The notes under the pieces are model-generated. The model was not told the DNA's origin. It saw nothing but the letters and a program-made list of their open reading frames with translations, and did not search any database. Made by a program: the position numbers and the translations under genes. A stretch of 64,000 bases of DNA from Spirometra erinaceieuropaei (lineage: Eukaryota > Platyhelminthes > Cestoda > Diphyllobothriidea > Diphyllobothriidae): positions 184,141 through 248,140 of the forward strand of contig CACRXP010000687.1 of NCBI GenBank assembly GCA_902702965.1. The letters are read 5' to 3'. Shown here piece by piece: positions 10,516 through 20,099 of this stretch; positions within the stretch are counted from its first letter, which is position 1, and each line of letters begins with the position of its first letter.

Positions 10516-11316
10516 ACCAGAGATCAACTGCAACCGGCCCCAAATGTTAGCGGACTCTTCCGTACGTGAAGAACGTCTGGGAACCCGTCAATCGTCTTCT
10601 CGCTCCACTTTGAGTTGGGGTTGCACACATGCCGGTATTAACCATTAGGCGCCAACTCACGAGATCAAAAGACCCGTTGCCATGGCAGGAAACGTCTGGA
10701 GACGTTTACCGGATCAGGTGTATTTGCGAACAAAACAATTATGTCGGAGAAACTGGGAGATTACTCCGTACGCGAATTGCCGAGCATGCAGCAGCAGCAG
10801 TGAGGCGGGGAGACGCTAACTCTCAGGTGGCGGCACACTCGACGGGACCCGGCGATATTTTCAAATTTCAAGAGGCTGAAATCCTCGCAAGGGGTGACCA
10901 CCGCGTGAGCCGCGAGCTGCTCGAGTCATGGTTCTTAGGCCCGCAATCCATGGACTAGCACAATGACCTCCCGGTACCCTATTCCGTACTGCGATTTTCC
11001 CGGGGCAGGGGAATCAGTCACGTGTGGAGGGCGCGGGTGGGCAATTATCACAGTGACAGTGAGCCAGTTTGCCGAGCAATCGTCACACCAGCATCCAGCA
11101 CGGATGACGAAATCGTGGTAATTAACTACTCGGACTCGGACCGACAAGCCACCACCGCATCATTTACGACCCCGGCGGTGATTGCAAGAACTGTTAATTG
11201 CAGCGTGCATACGGTGCCACAACAGCCACATGATATAAATACTGCACTCCGGGTGCAGCCATCACCTTTATCGGCGACTATAACTGATGAAAGATTCGAC
11301 TGAGAATCCGATACGT
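10516..11316 (+). repeat. PLE-B inverted arm, right
   Basis: Mirror of 7945-8745, starting with CCAGAGATCAACTGC and ending near the GAATCCGATACGTCAG segment. It begins immediately upstream of the PLE-B N-terminal region, so the two element parts are head-to-head. Confidence 0.9.
10629..10958 (+). CDS. PLE-B GIY-YIG endonuclease ORF, right arm
   Basis: Same 109-residue protein as the left-arm ORF, with the same GIY-YIG, Cys-pair and His motifs and the same TAG stop. The frame reopens after the TAG and runs to 11303 (ARVGNYHSDSEP and on), where the last residues differ from the left arm through an indel. No RT precedes it in this orientation, so it is a solo endonuclease fragment without an obvious promoter. 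Confidence 0.7.
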   Translation: MPVLTIRRQLTRSKDPLPWQETSGDVYRIRCICEQNNYVGETGRLLRTRIAEHAAAAVRRGDANSQVAAHSTGPGDIFKFQEAEILARGDHRVSRELLESWFLGPQSMD

Positions 11317-12117
11317 CAGACTAATCAAATTCTTGTGCCAGCGATTGCTTATTTATCTTTTTGACTTTAACATATTTTGTCATAATTTCTCGCATATTCT
11401 TTTGCCGATATAATGCTTAGTTTTACACCTCCATTGTCGACCTACTTGAGAGTATGCATCGGATTTAAATTCTTGCTTGAACTGCATGAAACTGCATATT
11501 CTTTTGAATTACGTGTTGCTTTTTTAGATTTTATTCCCGCACTCGTTCATTTGATACGGTGTTTGATTTTCTGTTTATCAGATTCACTTTCAAAGAAGGA
11601 ACTCATGTTTACTTCTTACTTCGCTCATGATTTTTGCTTCAACATGCAACAATTACACTTCCTAATAGAGGTCGGTCATTTGATTATCACTTCAAATACT
11701 TCAGAATATCGGACTGAACGTGTTGTCTTGTACAAAATTTGCCTTAAAATGCTGATCTGGAATTGGAATTTTACTAAAACCTGATGAAAAACAGTCTATC
11801 ACGTTTCCTGCTATTTACCTGGATCAAATAACTTATAGCACGCTAATCAAAGCCAAGCGCATTTCAAAACAACATACTCTAAGATGTCCTATTCGATCTT
11901 ACCATCTAATCATAAGCGATTTAATAGGACAAAGATCAGTCACGTTTTAAAACTAACTTCATAGGATTTTATGCTTCAGTCGGTCGTCTTTGAAGTCTAG
12001 ACATCAGTAGATTACTCTAATCGCATATACGCGTCTCCTATTTGTTCGTCTAAATCTACCTGTAATAAAGGAGCAATTTAACGAATCATATGGTCGTCTT
12101 CTAAATCTCCAGCGGTC

Positions 12118-12124
12118 TATAAAA
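12118..12124 (+). promoter_or_regulatory. TATA box of family copy 2
   Basis: TATAAAA in the context CCAGCGGTCTATAAAATAA, 36 nt before the ATG of copy 2. Copy 4 has the same element at the same distance (42153-42147 on the minus strand). With normal TATA-to-start spacing the 5' UTR would be only a few nucleotides. Confidence 0.6.
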
Positions 12125-12153
12125 TAAACAGTAAGTATTAAGTTTGTGCAAGA

Positions 12154-13571
12154 ATGAAATTACTTGTGGCAATCGCTTTTTTGCTTTATTGTGCAGAATG
12201 CTGCTTATTTATTAGAGGTAAATTTGCTTTCTCGTACGCCTGTTAAATCTACTGGCATTAAGCAAATGGGGCGGATCGAAGTACATACATACCTGTAAAT
12301 TTAAATTTTATTTTCAATTGATTTTGTCTAAAAAGACGCCTATATTCCTCGTATGAATAGCCTAACGTTGTGGGTATGTGCGAGCCGTTGGCGTGCAAAT
12401 AGCTTTTTTAAAATTATCGTTTCTATTATATTAGTACTTTGTTTTATGACAAGTGAATTCGATGGACTCACTTCCATTATAAATTCTGATCTAACTTATT
12501 ATCGAAATAGCGTTAATCAGACCGCACATTTTTTCCGAACGCTGCAGTCGTTTAAAAAAACATTGTGTTTCAACATTCTTGTCAACATGTTCTGTAAAAA
12601 CCGTTCGAAAAGTATATTAATCGTGCAGATCTTTACGTGAATGAAAATGTCAAAATTCATCTGGGTTCCCTAAAAAAGGTAACATTGTTTGGCTTATGTA
12701 TCTTAAAAATAATATGCCTTTTGCTGCGGACGTCTTAGGCCTTAGACAAAAAGCCCGTTCCGGAAGCCCACTGCTGCAATTATACAATGACAATCAACTG
12801 ACAACGTTTGTTTTACAAACAGCATTCAAAGTCGTCAATTATGTATTTGTAAATTATTTTAACGGTTTTATAAATGAGCAGAAATAATGACTAGATAGTT
12901 TATACTTTCAGATACCGCAAGATGCCCGCGATCTAGCCATGGCTTTAGTCTCAGTGAAGTGGCTGCACACTTGGCTCGGCAGGCTGATTACCGCTTCTTT
13001 GATAAAAAATTGGAAAATAAATACTGGCGTTACTACTTCATAATTGTAATCCCTAAGGAAAACTTATCTTTCGATTGCACATTCTTACGGGACGAATGGA
13101 CGGACAGATACTGGCAATACGCATGCATAGCTGCGATACCTAACGTCGAAGTTCATACAGCAAGACAGGTAAGATGAATGTGGATGTCTAATTGCCAAAG
13201 TATAAGCATTTTGCTAATCTCGCCATTTTTTCCACTTATCCTTTTACTCCATGCACACGTTTTAAAACTAACAGAGCCTACAATCTGAAAAGCGAAAAAT
13301 TCAACGCTATGGCTCCGGATATTCCACGTTCATATTAAGTAGTTTAGCACTGAAGGCAACTGTGGATTTTACTTACTGGAAAGTGGATAACAGTCCGCGG
13401 AATATGATTCGTTTGTCCTCTTTGAAGCTTTGCAATGGATGCACGAACGTTTCGGACAGCTCATATGGACTCATTGACAACTTTTTATTAAAAATGCTAA
13501 GTATCCGTGCCAGTGCATTCAACATCTTTCTGGAGCAAGACATTCTGAGTGGCCAGTCCATATCGTGCTAG
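12154..13571 (+). CDS. CPR-TYW family secreted protein, copy 2 (intact, 3 exons)
   Basis: Exons 12154-12217 (64 nt), 12912-13168 (257 nt) and 13275-13571 (297 nt) join into 205 codons. Donors are AGAG|GTAAAT and ACAG|GTAAGA; acceptors are TTTCAG and AACAG; phases are 1 and 0. Exon 1 encodes a hydrophobic leader, MKLLVAIAFLLYCAECCLF, typical of a signal peptide. The mature part has TARCPRS (C26), LSFDCTFLRD (C77), YACIA (C93), ATVDFTYW (135-142), NMIRLSSLKLC (150-160), C163 and the terminal C205: six Cys, possibly three disulfides. There is no transmembrane segment after the leader. A TATA box lies 36 nt upstream and AATAAA 122 nt after the stop. I recognise no known domain; a secreted host-interaction role is only a guess. 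Intron 1 (694 nt) holds a chance 95-codon frame. Confidence 0.8.
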
Positions 13572-13692
13572 CAGTAACTGCCAGCAGTTCCAAACTATGT
13601 AACCCACATAACAGTAAGCTTTGCAATGAGGGCGAACAAACGCTTTTTCACGTGGACAGTAAACTTATATATGCCGCAGTTTTCGTTGTGTG

Positions 13693-13698
13693 AATAAA
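13693..13698 (+). terminator. Poly(A) signal of family copy 2
   Basis: AATAAA 122 nt after the TAG stop, in the context TTCGTTGTGTGAATAAA, which recurs after copy 4 on the other strand. Confidence 0.6.
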
Positions 13699-13699
13699 A

Positions 13700-15204
13700 T
13701 GCATTTTTGGTTTTCTCTAGGGAGAATAACTAAATTGTCTGTTATTTCTTGTACCACCGATTGGAAAAGTGATTCAGGTGAACTATTTAATTTGCATAAG
13801 ACAACCTACTGTCATATTTCGCATGATTTTATGTGTGGTCAGGTAAATGCATACGTTGCCTAAAGCAATGTTAGCTGTTTAATGCCAGGGAGACCAACTC
13901 AAAATGAAAATGTCATCCAACTATCCTTGTTTGGCTCCTGCGCATTTCTACTCAGGATTTTAATCAAGCGCTAAAAACAGTGGTTTAACTTTGCTAGATA
14001 CGCGCCAAGACAAATAGGTATGGTTTAGGGAATTTAATTCAGGCCGATGTACTTGATGAGACATAAGGACCTACTTCAAGAAACAAATCAATTTTCAACT
14101 GTAAGCGCTATGTCAAATCAGGAAAGTAGGACTTCTTCGCTCCCAAAATTCGATCAAACAAAACTTAATGACTTCTGCATATTAGGCACTATTAGCTTGC
14201 TATATTTTTACAAAAAACGCATACCATTGGTATGTATTGTAACGAAATGGAGTGTCCCGTTTGTAAGGGCTTGGGGCTCCACCTTCCACTCATGGACTCT
14301 GCGTAAAACATGATAGCAGAGTTGAATACGGTGAGCTTTTCACAAACTGCAACCGGCATCTAATTAAAACTAGGTCTGCATTTACTGCGATGGCAGCAAC
14401 GACAATGTTAAGGTTATGAACCCACTACAGTGGTCTCGGATAACGTGTCAAACACTCAAACATTTACTGTAAAAACGTTGTACGACACCTAGAGCATGTT
14501 GGGACATCAAGATTCTTCTCGGAGTCTCTGACAGTGTAAGATGTGCAAGTCTGAATGCTTTGTGCAGGCGTGTCGAAAAGAATGTGAATTAAAGAATTCT
14601 CCCCGTGAAAAGTTAAATTATATGTAGCGATCTTTTCGTGGCATAAATAAAATGTAATTTATGTTTTGTGAAGAGTAATCAAATATTTCCTCTCTGCTAT
14701 TACTCACGGGACTGATGAAGGCAAAAACGACTTAAGTAACTAAGTACAGTTCGGCCAGGTAACCTATTGTCAGGTTTAGTGAGTCAAGCGTATACGCGGT
14801 CTGAAGCAATGCCAGTTGCTTAACGATAAGTAGTTCGGATCTAAAAGAAAAGGTCTTTCCCGCATGAATTACTATTCGGTATAAGACTGTTCGCATGATG
14901 TAGATTGTGATGATACTTAGGTTAGAGTTAGGTCAGATGCACTGCCTATGATTATCGGCGGGAATTCAAATCTTCCACTATAATAAGTAACCCATAGATA
15001 CGTTAAGATGTCATTTGTTGGGTTTTGTTAACGTTTGGAATATACTACACTAGTATTTACCTTCAGTATTATCGGACTGTGTAATATCGAATTCGGTTAA
15101 CAGTTCTAACGGGTCACCATTATTTCCAGCCGGCAGCGAAACAAGAGCATAATGCATTTTTTACTAATCCACGAGCTGTGAACACTCTATTTTTAAAGTT
15201 GTAA
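13700..15204. other. 3' flank of copy 2, part of the inverted duplication; no gene
   Basis: No convincing coding frame. The segment aligns in reverse with about 40595-39146: for example 14340-14430 (YCDGSND/NVKVMNP-like reading) against about 39990-39880. Both copies of that reading contain stops, so I treat it as non-coding duplicate sequence. Confidence 0.4.
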
Positions 15205-16080
15205 ATGGTCTTACAGAGCAGTCCAGATATCAACTCTGTGAGCTTACGCATGCTTTGGATAAATTATCATCGGATCTGTATATTTATATGGGAACGAGGT
15301 ACCCGTTAAAACCTGCGGGTAATAAGAGTAATCGATTGCGTTCGGCCCTTCTTGCAAACGGGGCATGCGAATTCACTGTGTTGGAGGGAGGTAGGAGGAG
15401 GCAGTCCGTGACAGTGAGGGTTGGGTTGAGCCTCGTCTGAAGGGGGAGGGAAGGAGGAGGCGACTCGCAGACATGCATACAGTTAATCGATCCCTACCCA
15501 CCATAGACGCGGAGTTTGTAAGGCTGTATTAGAGGAACGAGTCGACGCCTATGCGTAAGAATGCGATGACATCTTCTGGCATGGCTGAGGAAGGATGAAG
15601 TTAGCAGCACAGATAAATCGATCCGCGTGGATTCCACCGTAGCCTGCCGCGTAATTTACAAGATCCCACCTAAATAGCCTAAGTGACTGAGTCTGCGCTT
15701 ATTAGCGACAGCAAAGGCACCTGCCGTCAGGTTACAGTGGCCGGTTCTCTAAGTGCAGCTAAAACTCTTGTACGCCGCGCCTCTATCGCGTGCAAAGGTC
15801 GATTACCTGCATCCATGTATTCGCGTCCCCGTTCCCCCCTCCCTGTGACAGGGCTAAACCTAACCCGCCTTGACAATGACTGCCTCTACTCTCCCCGCAA
15901 CACACACTACATTCCCATAACTCGTTTGTGTGTAAGGGCGAACCGAAATCCATCGCTCCTATAACTCACACGTTTTTGTTTGTAATTCTTTCCCAAATAA
16001 ACGTACAGGATCGATGATAGTTAAACGAACGTTCGCGTAAACTGGCCAAATGCTCTTCTGAGCCGCCATATTTCACGAGG
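15205..16080. repeat. Palindromic element C, left copy
   Basis: The ends are inverted repeats of each other: 15250-15305 (GGATAAATTATCATCGGATC and on) pairs with about 16050-15990. The interior contains G-rich then C-rich tracts. The same element occurs at 38355-39145 at the equivalent place in the other duplication arm, in the mirrored orientation. No transposase was seen; it looks like a non-autonomous foldback or MITE-type element. Confidence 0.65.
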
Positions 16081-16189
16081 TAAGTTAGTCAATTGTCACA
16101 TGCCATTTAAAATTAGGTGCATTGTTAAATGCGAGCCTGTGAAAGAGTATAATCGCTCTTGATTGCAGATGATGCCAAATTTGAAATAT

Positions 16190-16290
16190 CTATGAATGGA
16201 AAAGAATATGCGCATCCCAGGTTCTTGTTTAAAAGAAGACGAGGGCACGATAAGTGGGGCAGTCGATTTATTTGTCTGAGCTTGCCAGTA
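16190..16290 (+). repeat. 100-bp direct repeat, first copy
   Basis: Nearly the same sequence (AATATGCGCATCCCAGG and on) occurs at 16920-17012. The pair brackets LINE-4. The second copy runs directly into the PLE-C tail. Confidence 0.7.
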
Positions 16291-16339
16291 AGCTTTCTGT
16301 GCCTCTGTCGATGCTCTTTTTTAAACGTCATTTGACAAT

Positions 16340-16925
16340 GTAACACATCCTATCGATTGGAAGCTGGCGCATATTACCCCGCCACACAAAGGAGGTAACA
16401 GGGCAACGACGACAAATTAGAGGCCCATATGCTTGACATGCATTCTCTTCAAAGTTATGGAAAGAATTAATAAGAGTGAACTAATGCAATACCTGGAAGA
16501 TCACGACCTGCGATCGAAATGCCAGCATGGTTTCCGGAAAAGAAGATCCTGCAAGACAAACTTGATGCAATATTTCCAGACCTGAACCCGAGATCTCGAC
16601 GACAGGCAAGCGGTACACATGGACTTAATGGACTTCCAGAAGGTGTACGACACTGTGCCACACCCGAGACTCTTGCCAAAGCTTAACAAAATAGGGATCA
16701 GTGACAACTTTCTTAAATGGATCAAAAACTTCCATTTGGGTGGACACTGTGTTGTGTGCATCGGTCAAGAGAAATCAGGTTCTGCTATGGTCGAGAGCGG
16801 TGTACCCCAGGGTTCAGTAATGGGACCCATTTAATTACGTTTATATGTGGAAGATGTCGCAAGAGCTCTAGACGACGAAGTAGCAATGTTTGCCGATGAC
16901 ATGAAGATATGGAGTGTACGAATGG
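16340..16925 (+). mobile_element. LINE-4: CR1/Jockey-type reverse transcriptase fragment
   Basis: The plus strand encodes parts of fingers and palm: QHGFRKRRSCKTNLMQYF, MDFQKVYDTVPHPRLL (motif A), SGVPQGSVMGP (motif B) and MFADDMKIWS (motif C, catalytic Asp pair present). Stops occur within it (for example after the MGPI segment). It breaks off right after motif C at about 16925, where the 100-bp direct repeat and then the PLE-C tail begin. 5'- and 3'-truncated relic. Confidence 0.8.
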
Positions 16926-17012
16926 AAGAGAATATGCGCATCCCAGGCTCTTGTTTAAAAGAAGACGAAGGCACGATCACTAGGGCAGTAGATTTATCTA
17001 CCTGAGCTTTCG
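16920..17012 (+). repeat. 100-bp direct repeat, second copy
   Basis: Second copy of the unit at 16190-16290; it replaces the expected LINE sequence immediately after the FADD motif, which marks a recombination or insertion junction. Confidence 0.7.
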
Positions 17013-17068
17013 AACTCAAACTGGACTTCATCATCAGAGACTGCTTGAGAGCAGCAAATTGTGAACAT

Positions 17069-17629
17069 TTATATCGCTGTTCCTTCCGTCGGTGGGGGGT
17101 AAGGGGCGGTGGTTAGGTAAGGTTTGTGCCGCCTGGTCCACGATGGTACCCCGGCGTGGTGACGGGGTTTGTACTTCGCGACGATGTGAGTTGCGCTATC
17201 TGACTGCGTGGGCGGAGCGCGTGATAACACGCAGGCAAACCGATGTGTCTGTTGATAGTGTTGGTGTCCGACACACACGTCTCCAACAGCTCTTGCCCTG
17301 TCTTGTTGCCCGCTCGCGTCACTATCCGCATGTTGGCGAAGGCGAACTCATGGCCTTCTTCCAGCGTGTGAGTGGCGACTTTAGATAGTGGGTCGCCTCT
17401 TCGAAATGCCCGTTTGTGCTCAATTATTCGTGAGCTGAGACGTCGTCCTGTCCGCCCTGTGTAGTGGCAAGGACAGTCTTGTCACGGAATTTGATAGACT
17501 ATGACCGACTTTTCAACTGCGTCCAGCCGATCCTTCATTTTCATGATCCTGCTACGCATAGTGGCCGCCGGATGATGAGCGATGCCCACGTCAAGCTCTG
17601 ACGCAATACGTTCTGTAGCCTCGGACGCA
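17069..17629 (-). pseudogene. PLE-C GIY-YIG endonuclease part
   Basis: The minus strand reads ASEATERIASELDVGIAHH, then MKMKDRL, VIVYQIP-stop-QDCPCHYTGRTGRR, RIIEHKRAFRRGD and the C-terminal ETCVSDTNTINRHIGLP. GIY-like VYQI and YTGRTGR are clear. The stop sits where a Cys codon is expected (TGC to TGA). Confidence 0.8.
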
Positions 17630-17631
17630 TA

Positions 17632-19294
17632 CAGTAGATGTGCTAACTCATGAAATGTCAATCAAAATTTCCAAATGCGCTCTCGTTTCGAAAAGATAAA
17701 TCAAGTAGTGTTTTAAAACTAATCATGATACAGCATAAATCTATAATGATCAAGTTACCTCAGTGTGTCTGCTTTCGAAAGAACTTATTTTCGGGTGCAT
17801 GCAAGATCTATACTCTGCAGAAAATGACTAGCTAAGTAGCATGCAATTTTAACATTGATGTTTGATGCCATTGAAAAAGCAATTATATTTTATGGAAAAC
17901 ATGCATAAAAGTATTCATTATTTTGCTTATTCGGTAGAAAATCACATCTTCCAATTTTCATACTCAAAAGAAGAGTATAATTCGGTTTTAAAAAACTTTT
18001 CTAATTCACGAATAATTTTGAACCCGACCCGCTGTTACACTTGCATTCAGGGTTCCAAAACTACAAGCTGTATATTTTCCGTGTACGGAAAACCATGCAT
18101 TTCTCTACGGTGTTTAGAGGCAACAATTCGTCGCCGTTTGATGCAACCCAAAGACATACTGCCACCCTCTGAAACCTCAGCAGTTGTCTATCAAATACGT
18201 TGTTAGGATGGAGACCGCAACTACGTTGGGGAAACCGGACGGAAATTACAGACCCGCATACATGAGCACAAACTGGCAACACGGAGACTAGACCCAAACT
18301 CACAGCTTGCGGCTCACATCGGGGAAACTGGTCACAGTTTTGATTTTCAAGGAGCAGTCGTCTTAGGCAGGGGCACCTCAAGGACTGAGCGTCTCACACT
18401 TGAGGCTTGGTACTCAGATGCCAACTCCATTAACAGGCATCTAGACCTTCCTTCGGCCTATAAAGTCCTACGTCACTTCATACACCGTGACAAAGACAAG
18501 ACAATTACACGGAGCCTAAGAATGCCGAGCGAACACGGCCTGTCGAGCACTTCACCCAAAAGGGGAACGCAAACGCAACCAACCCCAATTGAGGTGAAGA
18601 CACGTATTAAAGGAGGCCACCAACATTCACAGGCGACGGCCAGTAGGCCAAGACAGAGAAAGGAGAAAAAAATCGATCAGCCCAGGGCCAACTAATGCGG
18701 GAGTCTATTCAAAAATGCTGATCGATTTTTTCACTTGACGCTTTGACAATGGAGAGCAGCCTCCGCTCTTCGAAACGTCAGCCAGAAAAGTCCCCTGATC
18801 CGGTGAGCAATTCATTCTCCTCAGATTGAGCAATATTGTTAACTTTGCAGGCCACATTCGTAAATGCATATACATGACGTTTCATGAACGGCCATTTAAG
18901 GGTATTAAAATAATCTCACATTAAGAAACTTTTTAAAACCGTATTACACTCTTCTTTTGAGTATGAAATTGGTAAAAGACGTGATTTTTCACCGAATCAG
19001 AAAAAGAATGAATATGTTATGCATGTTTTCCATGAAATATAATTAAATTTTCATGGGCATCGAAAATCAATGAGAAAATAGCACGCTAATTCAGTAGTAA
19101 TTTTTTGCAGAGTATAGATTTTGCATGCAGCCTAAAATAAGTTCTTTCGAAAGCCGACACCTGAGGTAACTGGATCATTATAGATTTTTGCTGCATCGTG
19201 ATTAGTTTAACAACACTACTTAATTTATCTTTTCGAAACCAGAATGCATTTCGAAATTTTAGTTGGCATTTCATTAGATAGAACATCTACTTTA
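17632..19294. mobile_element. TA-flanked palindromic element, copy 1 (Tc1/mariner-like MITE)
   Basis: The left end, CAGTAGATG, follows a TA (17630-17631) and the right end, complementary to AAGTAGATG, precedes a TA (19295-19296). The inverted arms are about 17632-18005 and 18925-19294 and include matching CTGCATGCA and TTTCGAAAG segments. The centre is filled by PLE-D. The TA duplication and CAGTxxxTG-type ends fit Tc1/mariner-type transposition. No transposase is present. Confidence 0.8.
18120..18822 (+). mobile_element. PLE-D, GIY-YIG end inserted in the palindrome centre
   Basis: The plus strand reads AVVYQIRC-stop-DGDRNYVGETGRK, RIHEHKLATRR, NSQLAAHIGETGHSF and NSINRHLDLPSAYKVLRHF, then a Lys-rich tail. 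This is the endonuclease and tail of a PLE. The single TAG after QIRC is the main break. The palindrome copy at 25675-26632 lacks this segment between the same central sequences, giving an approximate empty site. Confidence 0.8.
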
Positions 19295-19296
19295 CT

Positions 19297-19935
19297 TTAT
19301 GTACGTTAGGGGGTGCCACATTTTTGGTGTCTTTCTGCCGTTTTTCCGTCGTGGGTGCGTGCATATGCAGCGGCTGATAAAATGATTTGGGTAACCGGTC
19401 TTTGTTAATTTGTACCGTAGATGCAGTGGTTCTTGCATCTTTCCTTCGGGCTCGCTGCAATGTGTTTTACCCAGTCGAAAAGCGCCCTCACACAACCCCG
19501 TTTGTGCACAAATGTCTGGTTGCTATTATAGTTGAGGACCTGGGTTGTATTGGTCACTTTTCTTTACACTGTAGTGATGAGTTTGCCTTCAGGTGTGCAC
19601 TTGACGAGCACGTCAATGTAGGGTAGTTTTTTGTCCTCCTCGTCTTCTCTTGTAAACTGAATGTCGGGAAATATTCTGCTAGACAAATATGGAGAAACCC
19701 GATAACTTGTCCTTTTCAATAGTGACGAATGTATCGTCCACGTATGGGCGCCAAAACACAAGTTTGTAGTGGCTGAAAGAAACTATTTCCAGCACTTGCA
19801 GTATCAATTCCACAACGAGGCGGGATATTTGCGAATCCTTGGGTGTTCCTTTGATTTGTTTTTATGTTCTGCCATCAAGGTTAAAAAAGGTTCGTTGACT
19901 GAATGCAAAGAGCTGCATTAGGAGTTAAAAACATT
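19297..19935 (-). pseudogene. PLE-C reverse transcriptase, C-terminal half
   Basis: The minus strand reads TFFNLDGRT-stop-KQIKGTPKDSQISRLV (motif B), then WRPYVDDTFVTIEKD (motif C at about 19746-19729, both Asp present), LPYIDVLVK, then RKVTNTTQVLNYNSNQ and HKRGCVRALF. A stop after TTV and a frame change break it. The frame containing PLTYIK runs into the palindrome edge. Confidence 0.8.
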
Positions 19936-20099
19936 TACGTTACTAAATGCGCTGCACAGTAGTCTATCTACGGATAGTTGGCACTATCTCAGTTTCTGAG
20001 GGAGACAAATGAAATGCCAACGCACATTCAACAGAATAGGACAAAAATAAAAACAAACATTACCTAAATACAGGTAGTAATATAACAACATCAATAAAC

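Larger units (their letters stand above)
7945..11316 (-). mobile_element. Penelope-like element PLE-B with inverted terminal arms
   Basis: A minus-strand PLE (N-terminus about 10434, RT 9855-9090, linker about 8960-8775, GIY-YIG 8632-8303, C-terminal tail to 7970) is joined at its 5' side to an inverted copy of its own 3' third. The arms are 7945-8745 and 10516-11316, meeting at a constant coordinate sum of 19261 over most of their length. Inverted or tandem partial copies (pseudo-LTRs) are known for Penelope elements; here the inverted form is seen directly. The element interrupts the left arm of the large inverted duplication, so it inserted after that duplication. Confidence 0.85.
6470..16115 (+). 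repeat. Left arm of large inverted segmental duplication
   Basis: Reading this segment left to right matches 49575 down to 38220 read on the minus strand. By-eye anchors: 6470-6780 with 49575-49260; 6900-6990 with about 49140-49050; 7250-7400 with 48780-48640; 7440-7690 with 48590-48360; 7720-7910 with 48310-48110; 11350-12130 with 42890-42140; family copy 2 with copy 4; 14300-14650 with 40000-39640; palindrome C (15205-16080) with 38355-39145. The arm is interrupted by PLE-B (7945-11316). Similarity is moderate and spread with indels, so the duplication is old. Confidence 0.75.
16990..19935 (-). mobile_element. PLE-C, one Penelope element split by a TA-palindrome
   Basis: Minus strand. The RT C-terminal half is at 19935-19297 and the GIY-YIG part at 17629-17069; the tail includes CTTCATCATCAGAGACTG near 17020-17045, like the tail of PLE-F. 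The two coding parts join if 17632-19294 plus one TA is removed: PLTYIK at the inner RT edge continues into ASEATERI. So this is a single element interrupted by the palindrome. Stops show that it was already decayed or has decayed since. Confidence 0.8.

Noticed and set aside
12353..12640. 95-codon frame between exons 1 and 2 of copy 2
   Set aside because: It lies entirely in intron 1, is low in complexity, and was not recognised in intron 1 of copy 4.
14320..14600. Possible conserved exon shared with about 40020-39720
   Set aside because: A YCDG/NVKVMNP-like reading exists in both arms but needs several frame changes and contains stops in both, so similarity is explained by duplication alone.
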